Source of the DNA: CBFCZU01 sp965602635
GTDB lineage: Bacteria; Planctomycetota; Phycisphaerae; SM23-33
Length of the DNA stretch: 9,807 nucleotides
Assembly: GCA_965602635.1 (NCBI GenBank)
Contig: CBFCZU010000162.1
Span: forward strand, 1-9,807
Reading direction: 5' to 3'
This document shows, piece after piece, positions 1 to 6,414 of this stretch (positions are counted from its first letter, which is position 1; every line of letters starts with the position of its first letter). The notes under the pieces were generated by a model. The model saw only the letters and a list, made by a program, of their open reading frames with translations. It was not told where the DNA came from and did not search any database. The position numbers and the translations under genes are program-made.

Positions 1-692
1 GCGCCAACGCGCCGTACGATCCCTTCCCGAACTGCACGCTCATCGAGACGTTCCACACGCTGGGTGATTATCACGACTTCAGCCCAGATAGCACCGATCC
101 CGAGGAGTATCCCGAGTGGGTACCCATCCCTGATGGCCCGGGCTGGGACCCCTCCGCCGGCGAGCCAAAGACGCCGACCAACACCCAGCCGTTCAGCATC
201 AGCGAGGACAATTTCTCCGTCAACGACAACGGCACGCCCCTCGATCTCACCGACGACTTCTACGATGAATTCTACACAGAGGTGCAGATCGATCAGGCGA
301 TGATGGACGACATGTTCAACAACGAGGACAACCGCGGCGTCGCGCTGTGGGATTGGGACATCGGCCAGAACGGCCAGATTTACAGCGCCGACCAGAACGA
401 CGGCGACTGGCCTTACATCTACGCCCGCATCGAGGTCCTCGAAGGCGATGCCAACCTCGACAAGGCGGTTGACGGGCTGGACTACGTGGCCTGGTCGAAC
501 AATTACAACCAGGCCGCTACCTGGCAGACTGGTGACTTCAACAACGACCAGTTTGCCGACGGCCTGGACTACGTTGTGTGGTCCAACAACTACGGCGCCA
601 CACTCCCCGCCGCGCCCGGCGCTGTTCCCGAGCCGGCGACGATGGCCCTGCTGGCGATGGGCGCTCTGGCCCTGATCCGCCGGCGGCGGTAA
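1..692 (+). CDS. Secreted PEP-CTERM protein with two dockerin-like repeats (3' part only)
   Basis: The reading frame is open from base 3 with no start codon before it is already mid-domain, so the gene begins upstream of the window; 229 residues are visible. The first ~145 are acidic and Asp/Asn-rich, with a Trp/Asp-rich stretch (ALWDWDIGQNG) that looks like the end of a beta-sandwich domain; I cannot name that domain. Two dockerin-like calcium-binding repeats follow, beginning GDANLDKAVDGLDY (base 444) and GDFNNDQFADGLDY (base 531), each ending in WSNNY. The tail is a PEP-CTERM signal (bases 624-689): VPEP, a short hydrophobic helix (MALLAMGALALI) and four arginines. In known systems an exosortase recognises this tail during export to the envelope. 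In Planctomycetota, dockerin repeats joined to PEP-CTERM mark large secreted proteins. Role and substrate are unknown. A strong terminator lies just downstream, so it ends its transcription unit. Confidence 0.9.
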   Translation, partial: ANAPYDPFPNCTLIETFHTLGDYHDFSPDSTDPEEYPEWVPIPDGPGWDPSAGEPKTPTNTQPFSISEDNFSVNDNGTPLDLTDDFYDEFYTEVQIDQAMMDDMFNNEDNRGVALWDWDIGQNGQIYSADQNDGDWPYIYARIEVLEGDANLDKAVDGLDYVAWSNNYNQAATWQTGDFNNDQFADGLDYVVWSNNYGATLPAAPGAVPEPATMALLAMGALALIRRRR

Positions 693-725
693 GCTGTTCT
701 GTTAGCAGACTGACGTTTGAAGCCA

Positions 726-761
726 GACGCGGCGGCCCTTCTCGGGCCGCCGCGTTCTTTT
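726..761 (+). terminator. Rho-independent terminator after the PEP-CTERM gene
   Basis: A perfect 11-bp G+C stem (728-738 with 744-754), extended by an A-T pair (727/755), closes a 5-base loop (739-743) and runs straight into TTCTTTT. It lies 34 bases past the stop codon and separates this gene from tgt. Confidence 0.92.
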
Positions 762-862
762 ATGCCCCCGCGGCGACCCTGGCCCCCGGGGGGGCGGGGA
801 GGTAAACTGTCGGCGAAATCCTCCCCCAGCCCCGATAGAAGGCACAGAAGCCTCCGCACGCG

Positions 863-1987
863 ATGTTCGGTTTCGAGATCATCAAGACCGACGGCAAGGC
901 CCGGGCCGGCGTCCTCGGCACCGCCCACGGGGAGGTCCCCACGCCGGCGTTCATGCCCTGCGGCACGTGCGGGGCGGTCAAGGGCGTCACGCCCGCCCAG
1001 CTCCGCGAGTGCGGCACGCGGATGGTCCTGGCCAACACCTACCACCTGATGCTCCGCCCGGGCGCCGACGTGGTGGCCGACTTGGGCGGGGCCGGCGCGC
1101 TGATGGCATGGGACGGGCCAATCCTCACCGACAGCGGCGGGTACCAGGTCTTCTCGCTGGGGCGGCTGCGGAAGGTCACCGACCGCGGGGTCGTCTTTCA
1201 ATCGCACATCGACGGCGCGGCCGTGGAGCTGACGGCCGAGAGCTGCATGGACGTCCAGGCCAAGCTGGGCGCCGACGTGGTCATGCAGCTTGACGAGTGC
1301 CCTCCGGCGACGGCCTCGAAGGAGGAGGTGGCGGCGGCGGTGGCGCGCTCGGCCGAGTGGGCGGGGCGGTGCCGCCAGGCATGGCAGGCCCGCGGGCGGT
1401 CGTCCGCCGCCGGAGCGCCCCAGGCCCTGTTCGCAATCCAGCAGGGCGGCGTGCACCGCGACCTGCGGGCCGAGTCTGCCCGCCGGATCGTCCAGCTCGA
1501 CCTGCCCGGATACGCCGTCGGCGGGCTGAGCGTCGGGGAGGGCCCCGAGCAGATGGCCGGCGTCCTCGACGCCATCGACGAGCAGCTCCCGCGCGAGAGG
1601 CCCAGGTACCTGATGGGCGTGGGCGAGCCGCGCGACATCCTCGCCGGCGTCGCCCGTGGCGTGGACATGTTCGACTGCGTCCTGCCCACGCGCAACGGCC
1701 GGAACGCCCAGGCCTTCACCTGGGCCGGGCGGCTGAGGCTCCGCAACGCCGAGCACGCCCGCGACGCCAGGCCAATCGACGAGGGCTGCCCCTGCTACAC
1801 CTGCCGGAACTTCTCCCGGGCGGCGCTGCGGCATTACTCCCAGGCCGGGGAAATGCTGGCGGCGACGCTGGTGACGATCCACAACCTGGCGTTCTTCGCC
1901 CAGTTCATGACCGCCGTGCGCGAGGCCGTCGAGCAGGGCCGACTCGACGAGCTGGCCGGGCAGTGGCTCACGGCGATGTACGGCTAG
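863..1987 (+). CDS. tgt: tRNA-guanine(34) transglycosylase
   Basis: Exchanges guanine at the wobble position of GUN-anticodon tRNAs (Asp, Asn, His, Tyr) for preQ1, the base-swap step of queuosine synthesis; acts in the cytoplasm. The 374 residues are a full-length bacterial Tgt. Visible motifs in order: D90 in the TDSGGYQVFS loop (substrate-binding/acid-base Asp), MQLDECPP at 141-148, GGLSVGE at 220-226 (base-binding loop), the nucleophile D271 in MFDCVLPTRNGR, and the zinc site C309, C311, C314 and H340. Nothing catalytic is missing. An in-frame TAG at 836-838 sits only 24 bases upstream, and the only start after it is the ATG at 863. No convincing Shine-Dalgarno precedes it (GAAGG lies about 20 bases away). 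A weak -10-like TAAACT at 803-808 could give a short leader. No other queuosine gene (queA, queC-F) is nearby, and yajC/secD, frequent tgt neighbours elsewhere, are absent. Confidence 0.97.
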   Translation: MFGFEIIKTDGKARAGVLGTAHGEVPTPAFMPCGTCGAVKGVTPAQLRECGTRMVLANTYHLMLRPGADVVADLGGAGALMAWDGPILTDSGGYQVFSLGRLRKVTDRGVVFQSHIDGAAVELTAESCMDVQAKLGADVVMQLDECPPATASKEEVAAAVARSAEWAGRCRQAWQARGRSSAAGAPQALFAIQQGGVHRDLRAESARRIVQLDLPGYAVGGLSVGEGPEQMAGVLDAIDEQLPRERPRYLMGVGEPRDILAGVARGVDMFDCVLPTRNGRNAQAFTWAGRLRLRNAEHARDARPIDEGCPCYTCRNFSRAALRHYSQAGEMLAATLVTIHNLAFFAQFMTAVREAVEQGRLDELAGQWLTAMYG

Positions 1988-1993
1988 CCTGCC

Positions 1994-2060
1994 TATTGCA
2001 TGAACCCTTCCGGGTTCCTGCAGTAAGCACCTTTGCGAGAAACGGTTCTCTCGCAAAGGT
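1994..2060 (+). repeat. Pair of adjacent hairpins in the tgt-EamA gap
   Basis: Two inverted repeats stand back to back just after tgt. The first (1994-2025) pairs 14 positions with one internal mismatch around a TTCC loop; its core is GAACCC/GGGTTC. One pair is U-G if read from the + strand (1996/2023) and would be A-C from the other strand, which favours a + strand transcript. The second (2029-2060) is a perfect 12-bp stem, ACCTTTGCGAGA with its complement, around an 8-base loop. Neither is followed by a T-run, so these are not classical intrinsic terminators; they may stabilise the tgt 3' end or be a palindromic intergenic repeat. A smaller hairpin (GGCGC-TTC-GCGCC, 2069-2081) follows. No gene is seen in 1988-2179. 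Confidence 0.7.
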
Positions 2061-2179
2061 TTCGACTCGGCGCTTCGCGCCTCGCTCAAGGCTGGCCCCG
2101 GCAGAATCCATCCGCTTGACAGGGGGCGGCCTTGCCATCAAGCTGTCCGCTTCGCCGCCCGGGCGGCGACGGAGTTACA

Positions 2180-3136
2180 ATGCCAGAGCCCCGCAATGAA
2201 AGGTCGGTCGCTATCCTCTGCATCGTCGCGGCCATGTGCTGCTACGCCGTAATCCCCATCTTCCTGAGGCACTTCGTCGAGTATCTAGACCCGTGGACGG
2301 TGAACGGCGTGCGGTATTCGGTCTCGGCCCTGTTCTGGCTGCCCTACGTGGCGGTGTACGTGCAGCGCCGCCGCCGCCGTCCGCCCGCGCCGGCCGAGCC
2401 AGCGGGCAGGAACATCTGGCTGGACGCCCTGCCGCCGGCGGCGGTGAACCTCGTCGGGCAGGTGGGCTGGGGCCTCTGCCCCTACTACCCCGGGAACGAC
2501 CCGGCCACCATCGCCTTCACCATCCGCCTGTCGTTCCTGTTCACGATGCTCTTCGGCTTCGCCGTGATCCCCGCCGAGCGCCCCCTTATGAAGAGGCCCC
2601 TCTTCCTGTGCGGCGCGGCGGTGTGCCTGGCCGGGCTGTTCCTAATGTTCGCCCAGAAGCTCGCCGCAGGCGGGCTCAGCTCGCTGCGCGGGTCGGTCAT
2701 CCTGATCGCAACGACCGTGTTCTGGGGAGCCTACTCCGTCAGCATCCGGCGCTGCATTAGCGGGTATCCCATCCGGGCGGCATTCGGAGTGGTCGGGCTG
2801 TACACCGCAGTTGCGCTGGTCATCCTGATGTTCATTCTAGGCGAGCCTGGAAGGCTGGCCGATCTGCCGGCCGGGACGTGGGGGCTGCTGATCCTCTCGG
2901 CCTTCATCGGGATCGCCTTCGGCCACGTGCTCTACTACCGCGCCATCCACCACCTCGGGCCGATCGTCTCCAGCGGAGTCCTGCTGGCGGCGCCCTTCCT
3001 GACCTTCCTGGGGGCGTGGATCACGCTGGGCGAACGGATGAGGGGCCTGCAGTTCGTCGGAGGCATCACGATCATCGCCGGCGGCGTCTGCCTCCTCAAG
3101 GCCAAGGCGCAGATCGAGTCCGGCCGCCGGGAATGA
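2180..3136 (+). CDS. EamA/DMT-family inner-membrane transporter
   Basis: A 318-residue, almost entirely hydrophobic protein with about ten membrane helices, the layout of the drug/metabolite transporter superfamily (two five-helix EamA repeats). Approximate helices: 10-30, 44-62, 86-102, 111-131, 140-158, 170-190, 200-220, 232-252, 259-281, 289-307. A basic loop (QRRRRR, 62-67) follows helix 2, consistent with a cytoplasmic side. The C-terminal half carries the family-like pattern A-F-x-x-Y-R-A (GHVLYYRAIHHLGPIVSS, 248-265), an LGE at 283-285 after helix 9, and a last helix rich in Gly/Ile. Family members export amino acids, metabolites or drugs; the substrate here cannot be told. I chose ATG 2180 over an in-frame TTG at 2132 because GGAG lies five bases before it and the first helix starts ten residues in. 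The neighbouring serine acetyltransferase gene makes an amino-acid-related substrate possible, but spacing and a separate promoter-like box make this only a guess. Confidence 0.9.
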   Translation: MPEPRNERSVAILCIVAAMCCYAVIPIFLRHFVEYLDPWTVNGVRYSVSALFWLPYVAVYVQRRRRRPPAPAEPAGRNIWLDALPPAAVNLVGQVGWGLCPYYPGNDPATIAFTIRLSFLFTMLFGFAVIPAERPLMKRPLFLCGAAVCLAGLFLMFAQKLAAGGLSSLRGSVILIATTVFWGAYSVSIRRCISGYPIRAAFGVVGLYTAVALVILMFILGEPGRLADLPAGTWGLLILSAFIGIAFGHVLYYRAIHHLGPIVSSGVLLAAPFLTFLGAWITLGERMRGLQFVGGITIIAGGVCLLKAKAQIESGRRE

Positions 3137-3196
3137 CGGTGAGGCCGGCGCAGGCCGGCGGGGCGGTTGCCCGATGACACGCCGCCGCGCTAGGAT

Positions 3197-3202
3197 TACA
3201 AT
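3197..3202 (+). promoter_or_regulatory. -10-like box TACAAT upstream of cysE
   Basis: TACAAT matches the sigma-70 -10 consensus at five of six positions and is an AT-rich patch in GC-rich surroundings, 43 bases before the chosen cysE start. No good -35 is visible (TGACAC at 3175-3180 is a poor candidate), so the call rests on the -10 alone. Confidence 0.4.
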
Positions 3203-3244
3203 GACCTGTGTAACAGCCAGATGCCCTTTCTGGAGAACGGGCCC

Positions 3245-4171
3245 ATGCCAAACCCGACACACGGCGCGCTGGACAGGCTCACCGACGCCATCGTGAAAAG
3301 CTACCGCTCTGACAAGCGGACCCAGCGGATCGGCGCGGAGTTCCTGCCCGGGCGCGACGCCATCGTCGAGATCATCCACGAGATTCGGGAGCTGCTGTTT
3401 CCCGGCTACTTCGGGCGGCTCGCCCTGACGGCGGAGAACGCCAGGTACCACGTCGGCAACCTTCTGATAAGGCTCTGCGAGCAGCTCACCGAGCAGATAT
3501 ACCACTGCCTGTGCTACGGGCCCGGCGGCGGGCGCTCCAGGCCTGAGACGTGCATGAAGCAGGCGGGCTCGCTGGCCAGGAAGTTCCTGCGGCGGATCCC
3601 GCACGTCCGCGAGATGCTCGCCCTCGACGCCCAGGCCACACATGACGGCGACCCGGCCGCCAAGGGCATCGAGGAGGTGATCTACTGCTACCCGGGCTTC
3701 TACGCCATCACCGTCTATCGCGTGGCCCACGAGCTGGTCCGCCTGGAGGTCCCGCTGATGGGGCGGATCATGACCGAGCACGCCCACAGCGTCACCGGCA
3801 CGGACATCCACCCCGGGGCGACCATCGGCAAGAGCTTCTTCATCGACCACGCCACCGGTGTGGTCATCGGCGAGACAACCCGCATCGGCGACAACGTCAG
3901 GATATACCAGGGCGTGACCCTGGGTGCGCTTTCCTTCCCCAAGGACGAGCGCGGGCGGATCATACACGGGCTCCAGCGCCACCCCACCATCCAGGACAAC
4001 GTGACGATCTACGCCAACGCCACGATCCTCGGCGGGCGGACGGTCATCGGGACCGGCGCCACCATCGGGGCCAACTCGTTCATCACCGAGCCGGTGCCGC
4101 CCCGCAGCGTGGTCGGGCACACCCGCCCGGAGCTGGCTGTCCGCGGCAAGCGCCGGGGGCGCGGAGGCTGA
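3245..4171 (+). CDS. cysE: Serine O-acetyltransferase (CysE/EpsC type)
   Basis: Transfers acetyl from acetyl-CoA to L-serine to give O-acetylserine, the precursor of cysteine; cytoplasmic, normally a trimer or dimer of trimers. The protein has an all-helical N-terminal domain (about 1-175) and a C-terminal left-handed beta-helix built of hexapeptide repeats (about 186-290). Diagnostic motifs: DIHPGATIG (187-195), FFIDHATGVVIGE (198-210) with the catalytic D201-H202 pair, YQGVTLGA (221-228), and HPTI (246-249) whose His corresponds to the second active-site histidine of CysE, then ILGGRTVIGTGATIGANSFI. At 308 residues it is the longer form, with an extended N-terminal domain. I prefer ATG 3245 to the in-frame ATG 3221: GGAGAA at 3232-3237 is well placed for 3245, whereas nothing resembling a ribosome site precedes 3221. 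The basic tail (RGKRRGRGG) lacks an obvious feedback peptide. No cysK adjoins it. Confidence 0.95.
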   Translation: MPNPTHGALDRLTDAIVKSYRSDKRTQRIGAEFLPGRDAIVEIIHEIRELLFPGYFGRLALTAENARYHVGNLLIRLCEQLTEQIYHCLCYGPGGGRSRPETCMKQAGSLARKFLRRIPHVREMLALDAQATHDGDPAAKGIEEVIYCYPGFYAITVYRVAHELVRLEVPLMGRIMTEHAHSVTGTDIHPGATIGKSFFIDHATGVVIGETTRIGDNVRIYQGVTLGALSFPKDERGRIIHGLQRHPTIQDNVTIYANATILGGRTVIGTGATIGANSFITEPVPPRSVVGHTRPELAVRGKRRGRGG

Positions 4172-4218
4172 CCCATGTTCGTCCGCGGGGGGGCGGCGCT
4201 TCCGTCACCCGGAAACCG

Positions 4219-4227
4219 TGGTATAAT
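4219..4227 (+). promoter_or_regulatory. Strong extended -10 promoter for the 249-residue protein
   Basis: TGGTATAAT is a perfect TATAAT with the TGn extension. The -35 is weak (TTCCGT, 4200-4205, 16-base spacer), which is usual when an extended -10 is present. Transcription would start near 4234 and give a leader of about 38 bases, ending in the GGAGAA ribosome site at 4261-4266, seven bases before ATG 4272. Confidence 0.75.
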
Positions 4228-4271
4228 CACCTCCCCGAGGCCGGTCCAGCCCACCGGCCAGGAGAAGACCA

Positions 4272-5021
4272 ATGGCCACGAACTTCAGTAATTTCAGCGA
4301 TGACTTCTTCGTCAACGCGGACCTGAACACCTCGCTCACGCTGCCGCGCGAGCGCGAGACGGTGCTGCACTTCTGCGAGTCGGTCCAGAAGGAATTCCGC
4401 GACCTGACGGACTTCTACCAGCGCGAGGCCGGCGCTCACGTGCTCGAGGGCAACCGCCAGAGCGGCTCCTACCGCTGGATGGAAATCGACACCCGCCGAC
4501 TGGCCAGCGGCTCGTTCAACCCCGACGAGATGGACGAAGCCTACCGCCTCCACCGCTGGATACTCGACCGCAGCCGGTACTTCCTCGGCATCTCACACCT
4601 CGACGTGGAGTCCCTTGACCTGGTTTACGGCTTCAACCTCGACTACGTGGGCAACCGCGACGCGATCATCTGCGACGCGCTGGTGGCGGGCACCCCGCTG
4701 GGCACGCTGGTCAGCGAGACCGCTTCGTCGGCGATCAGCTTCGAGCCCAGCCTGATCGTCGCCATCGACGAGGAGTGCTCGCTCCAGGCCCGGCTGGCGA
4801 TCGAGACCCGCAACAGCAGCTACCAGGTCCGCACGGGCAACTACGAGCAGGAGCCCATCAGCGTGTACTTCACCATCAGGGCCCATCCGCGCGCCGGCGA
4901 GCGGTTCGATCCGACCCAGTCGCTGCCCCGCCAGCTGGAGATCGGCGAGGACCTGCTCGGGCGCATCGTCATCCCGCAGATCGTCTGCCCCATAGCCACC
5001 GCGATTGCAGCCGCCCAATGA
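4272..5021 (+). CDS. Uncharacterised soluble protein, 249 aa
   Basis: I do not recognise a named family. No signal peptide or membrane segment is visible, so it should be cytoplasmic. Residues about 24-110 look mainly helical and charged (RERETVLHFCESVQKEF, then DEMDEAYRLHRWILDRSR). The middle, about 110-205, mixes helix and strand and has the look of a conserved core: SLDLVYGFNLDYVGNRDAII (114-133), TPLGTLVSE (141-149), ISFEPSLIVAIDEECSLQARLAIETR (155-180, quoted in two overlapping parts by eye) and SVYFTIR (197-203). The C-terminus (221-248) is a likely amphipathic helix. Acidic overall. Start is firm: GGAGAA at 4261-4266 with ideal spacing and a perfect extended -10 upstream. It is monocistronic, and the next gene is convergent. 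Good expression signals and typical codon use argue that it is real and well expressed. Possibly a lineage-specific protein of Planctomycetota; function unknown. Confidence 0.85.
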   Translation: MATNFSNFSDDFFVNADLNTSLTLPRERETVLHFCESVQKEFRDLTDFYQREAGAHVLEGNRQSGSYRWMEIDTRRLASGSFNPDEMDEAYRLHRWILDRSRYFLGISHLDVESLDLVYGFNLDYVGNRDAIICDALVAGTPLGTLVSETASSAISFEPSLIVAIDEECSLQARLAIETRNSSYQVRTGNYEQEPISVYFTIRAHPRAGERFDPTQSLPRQLEIGEDLLGRIVIPQIVCPIATAIAAAQ

Positions 5022-5132
5022 GGCGTTTCAGGAACTGCGCCCCGATCGCGAGACGGGCCCGTCACCCGCGCCTCTTGAGACGCGCCACCTTCCACGGTGC
5101 CAGCCCCGACTTGCCGGCCCCTGCCTCGGCGC

Positions 5133-5178
5133 AAAAAAGTCGGCGGGCCTGCCGCGGGGGGAGACGGCAGGCGCCGCC
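5133..5178 (-). terminator. Intrinsic terminator, minus strand
   Basis: A 13-bp G+C stem with a single bulged base (5178-5165 with 5154-5142) around a 10-base loop is followed, three bases later on the minus strand, by six Ts (5138-5133). On the + strand no T-run follows, so it works only leftward. It would end either the prepilin transcript or the candidate small RNA and stops about 110 bases short of the convergent gene. Confidence 0.65.
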
Positions 5179-5276
5179 TTGGCATTCGAACCGGCCGGGG
5201 GAAACCGGTCCGAAAAGGGGTCTAGTTTTTGACGATTCTCAATTGCCTGTACAAGACGACTGAACCTTATCCTCGT
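5133..5276 (-). ncRNA. Candidate small RNA, about 145 nt
   Basis: On the minus strand a TTGTAT-N16-TATAAT promoter-like pair (5310-5283) predicts a start near 5276. Downstream comes an AT-rich, unstructured 5' part, then a 10-bp hairpin (5205-5214 with 5185-5194) and finally a strong hairpin and T6 run ending at 5133. The first hairpin is perfect as minus-strand RNA because one pair is G-U; read from the + strand the same pair is A-C and fails, which supports the strand. No ORF of useful length lies in it. It matches no RNA family that I can recognise (not 6S, SRP RNA, tmRNA or RNase P). The alternative is that the terminator simply serves the prepilin gene 300 bases upstream and the promoter is spurious. 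Confidence 0.4.
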
Positions 5277-5282
5277 TTCTGC

Positions 5283-5310
5283 ATTATACGCTTAACCAAC
5301 CAGAATACAA
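5283..5310 (-). promoter_or_regulatory. Minus-strand promoter-like pair TTGTAT-N16-TATAAT
   Basis: Perfect TATAAT (5288-5283) with TTGTAT (5310-5305) 16 bases upstream; the frame-shifted CTTGTA would give 17. It sits inside an AT-rich island: by hand count 44 of 120 bases are G or C in 5221-5340. Such islands produce chance -10 matches, which lowers the value of the call. Of the remaining gap, 5311-5477 shows only a small hairpin (GCTTGC-TAGG-GCAAGC, 5344-5359) and no gene; 5022-5132 shows nothing. Confidence 0.45.
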
Positions 5311-5477
5311 GCAATATCAGGGGATTCATGTATTTTTTATTACGCTTGCTAGGGCAAGCTCTTACATCACAGATTGGCGTTTTCCGCCCCGTTTTCTGGG
5401 CTTTCAGGTCTTCCTGGCCGGCGTCGCGATGTTGCGCTGAGGCGCGGCGCGCCCTCCCGGCGATCATGGAGACGACC

Positions 5478-6260
5478 TCAGGGTATCAGGAAGACGTCCT
5501 CGATGTCGTCGGCGGCGGCCTGGCCTGTGGTGTCCCCCGTCGGCGAGGTGGACTGATAGAACAGAGAGGACTGATACAACTGATAGAGCAGCGCATAGTC
5601 CGGATCGGCCGGATTCGGGCGGGTGAGCGGCGGGTCGGTCGGCTTGGTCGTCCAGGTAGCGCTGCCGTCGAGCCTGCCGATGTTCTGCCCTTCGTTTCCG
5701 CTGTCCAGCGCGCCGTGCGAGGCGGAGTTGTGCCCGTCCAGGTCGCTGTCGAACTCCCCGGTCGCCTCGACCCAGCGCGGGTTGAGGTCGCCCACGATCA
5801 CCATGTCCATCGGGGCGTTCTCCATCGTCAGCACCGGCGGGCCGCCGACGCTGCCGCGGCCAACCATGGAGATGAAGCTATAGCTGCAGTTCTCCCTCGC
5901 CAGGGGCTCATCGGTGCTCGTGGCGGGAGTCTGCTCCCGCATCGCCGAGCAGATGAGCGTCTCCGGCGTGGTGTAGTCGTACTTCACCAGCAGCCAGAGG
6001 CACTGCCGGTTGCCCGCCGCGTTCATGGGGTCGGTGCTGGGCAGGGCCAGCGGCGTTCCGCCGCGGTGTTCCCTCTGGGCGTCGGTGTACATGCCGCAGG
6101 CGCGGACGATGTCCTTTATGGTCGCGGCGCATTTTCCCCTGCGCGCCAGGACCATCGCTCGGCCGAAGCCGGGCGCCAGGATCGCCGCCAGCAGGATGAT
6201 GATGGCGACGACCGCCAGGAGTTCAATGAGCGTAAAGCCGCGGTTCGTGCGAAGCGACAT
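5478..6260 (-). CDS. Type IV pilin-like prepilin (class III signal, pseudopilin type)
   Basis: A 260-residue protein with a prepilin leader: MSLRTNRG|FTLIELLAVVAII, cleaved by a PilD-type peptidase after G8, with the conserved Glu at mature position 5 and a hydrophobic helix to about residue 29. The rest is an extracytoplasmic globular domain with five cysteines (44, 55, 87, 104, 125) that could form disulfides. Near the C-terminus, residues 177-203 carry HNSASHGALDSGNEGQN then LDGSATW, a version of the N-x-H...GQN...DGHV-x-W motif of Planctomycetota pilin-like proteins. Such proteins are abundant in this phylum and their individual roles are mostly unknown; related pseudopilins serve type II secretion or pili. 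Start ATG 6260 is preferred to GTG 6275 because GGAGG lies at 6272-6268 with a seven-base spacer and the leader is then of ordinary length. The gene stands alone, divergent from mgtE. Confidence 0.9.
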   Translation of the reverse strand: MSLRTNRGFTLIELLAVVAIIILLAAILAPGFGRAMVLARRGKCAATIKDIVRACGMYTDAQREHRGGTPLALPSTDPMNAAGNRQCLWLLVKYDYTTPETLICSAMREQTPATSTDEPLARENCSYSFISMVGRGSVGGPPVLTMENAPMDMVIVGDLNPRWVEATGEFDSDLDGHNSASHGALDSGNEGQNIGRLDGSATWTTKPTDPPLTRPNPADPDYALLYQLYQSSLFYQSTSPTGDTTGQAAADDIEDVFLIP

Positions 6261-6291
6261 TCGACCACCTCCCACTCATGCTGCACTGTTT

Positions 6292-6321
6292 ATTGTGCCC
6301 CCAACGGGCCAACCGCGTCAA
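6292..6321 (-). promoter_or_regulatory. Promoter for the prepilin gene
   Basis: TTGACG (6321-6316) and CACAAT (6297-6292) with an 18-base spacer, predicting a start near 6285 and a leader of about 25 bases containing the GGAGG ribosome site. Confidence 0.5.
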
Positions 6322-6346
6322 TGCCGCCGCGGCTGGGCGAATTGCG

Positions 6347-6376
6347 TTGACGGGCCCGCCGGGCGGCGGAGAAAAT
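6347..6376 (+). promoter_or_regulatory. Promoter for mgtE
   Basis: TTGACG (6347-6352) and GAAAAT (6371-6376) with an 18-base spacer, the same -35 and spacing as the divergent prepilin promoter 25 bases away. The leader would be about 30 bases, too short for a magnesium riboswitch such as the M-box or mgtL-type leaders. Confidence 0.45.
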
Positions 6377-6414
6377 GACGCCAGCGGGCCAGGCCGCCAG
6401 GCAAGGGACTCGGC

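Noticed and set aside
2116..2121. Perfect TTGACA upstream of the EamA transporter gene
   Set aside because: No acceptable -10 lies 15-19 bases downstream (the sequence there is CAAGCT-like), and the next AT-rich box is 54 bases away.
2132..2179. Upstream in-frame TTG start for the transporter
   Set aside because: It adds 16 mostly basic/GC-driven residues before helix 1 and has no ribosome site, while ATG 2180 has GGAG five bases upstream.
3144..3159. GCCGGC-GCAG-GCCGGC hairpin after the transporter gene as a terminator
   Set aside because: No T-run follows and short GCCGGC repeats are frequent by chance at this base composition.
5180..5200. GGTTCGAAT on the minus strand, like a tRNA T-loop
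   Set aside because: The base after the seven-base loop is G rather than the C needed to pair, the flanks do not form a T-stem, and no anticodon or acceptor arm is present.
5229..6350. A + strand open frame across the prepilin gene
   Set aside because: It covers the minus-strand prepilin, whose signal sequence and motifs are unmistakable; the + frame product shows no domain and no ribosome site.
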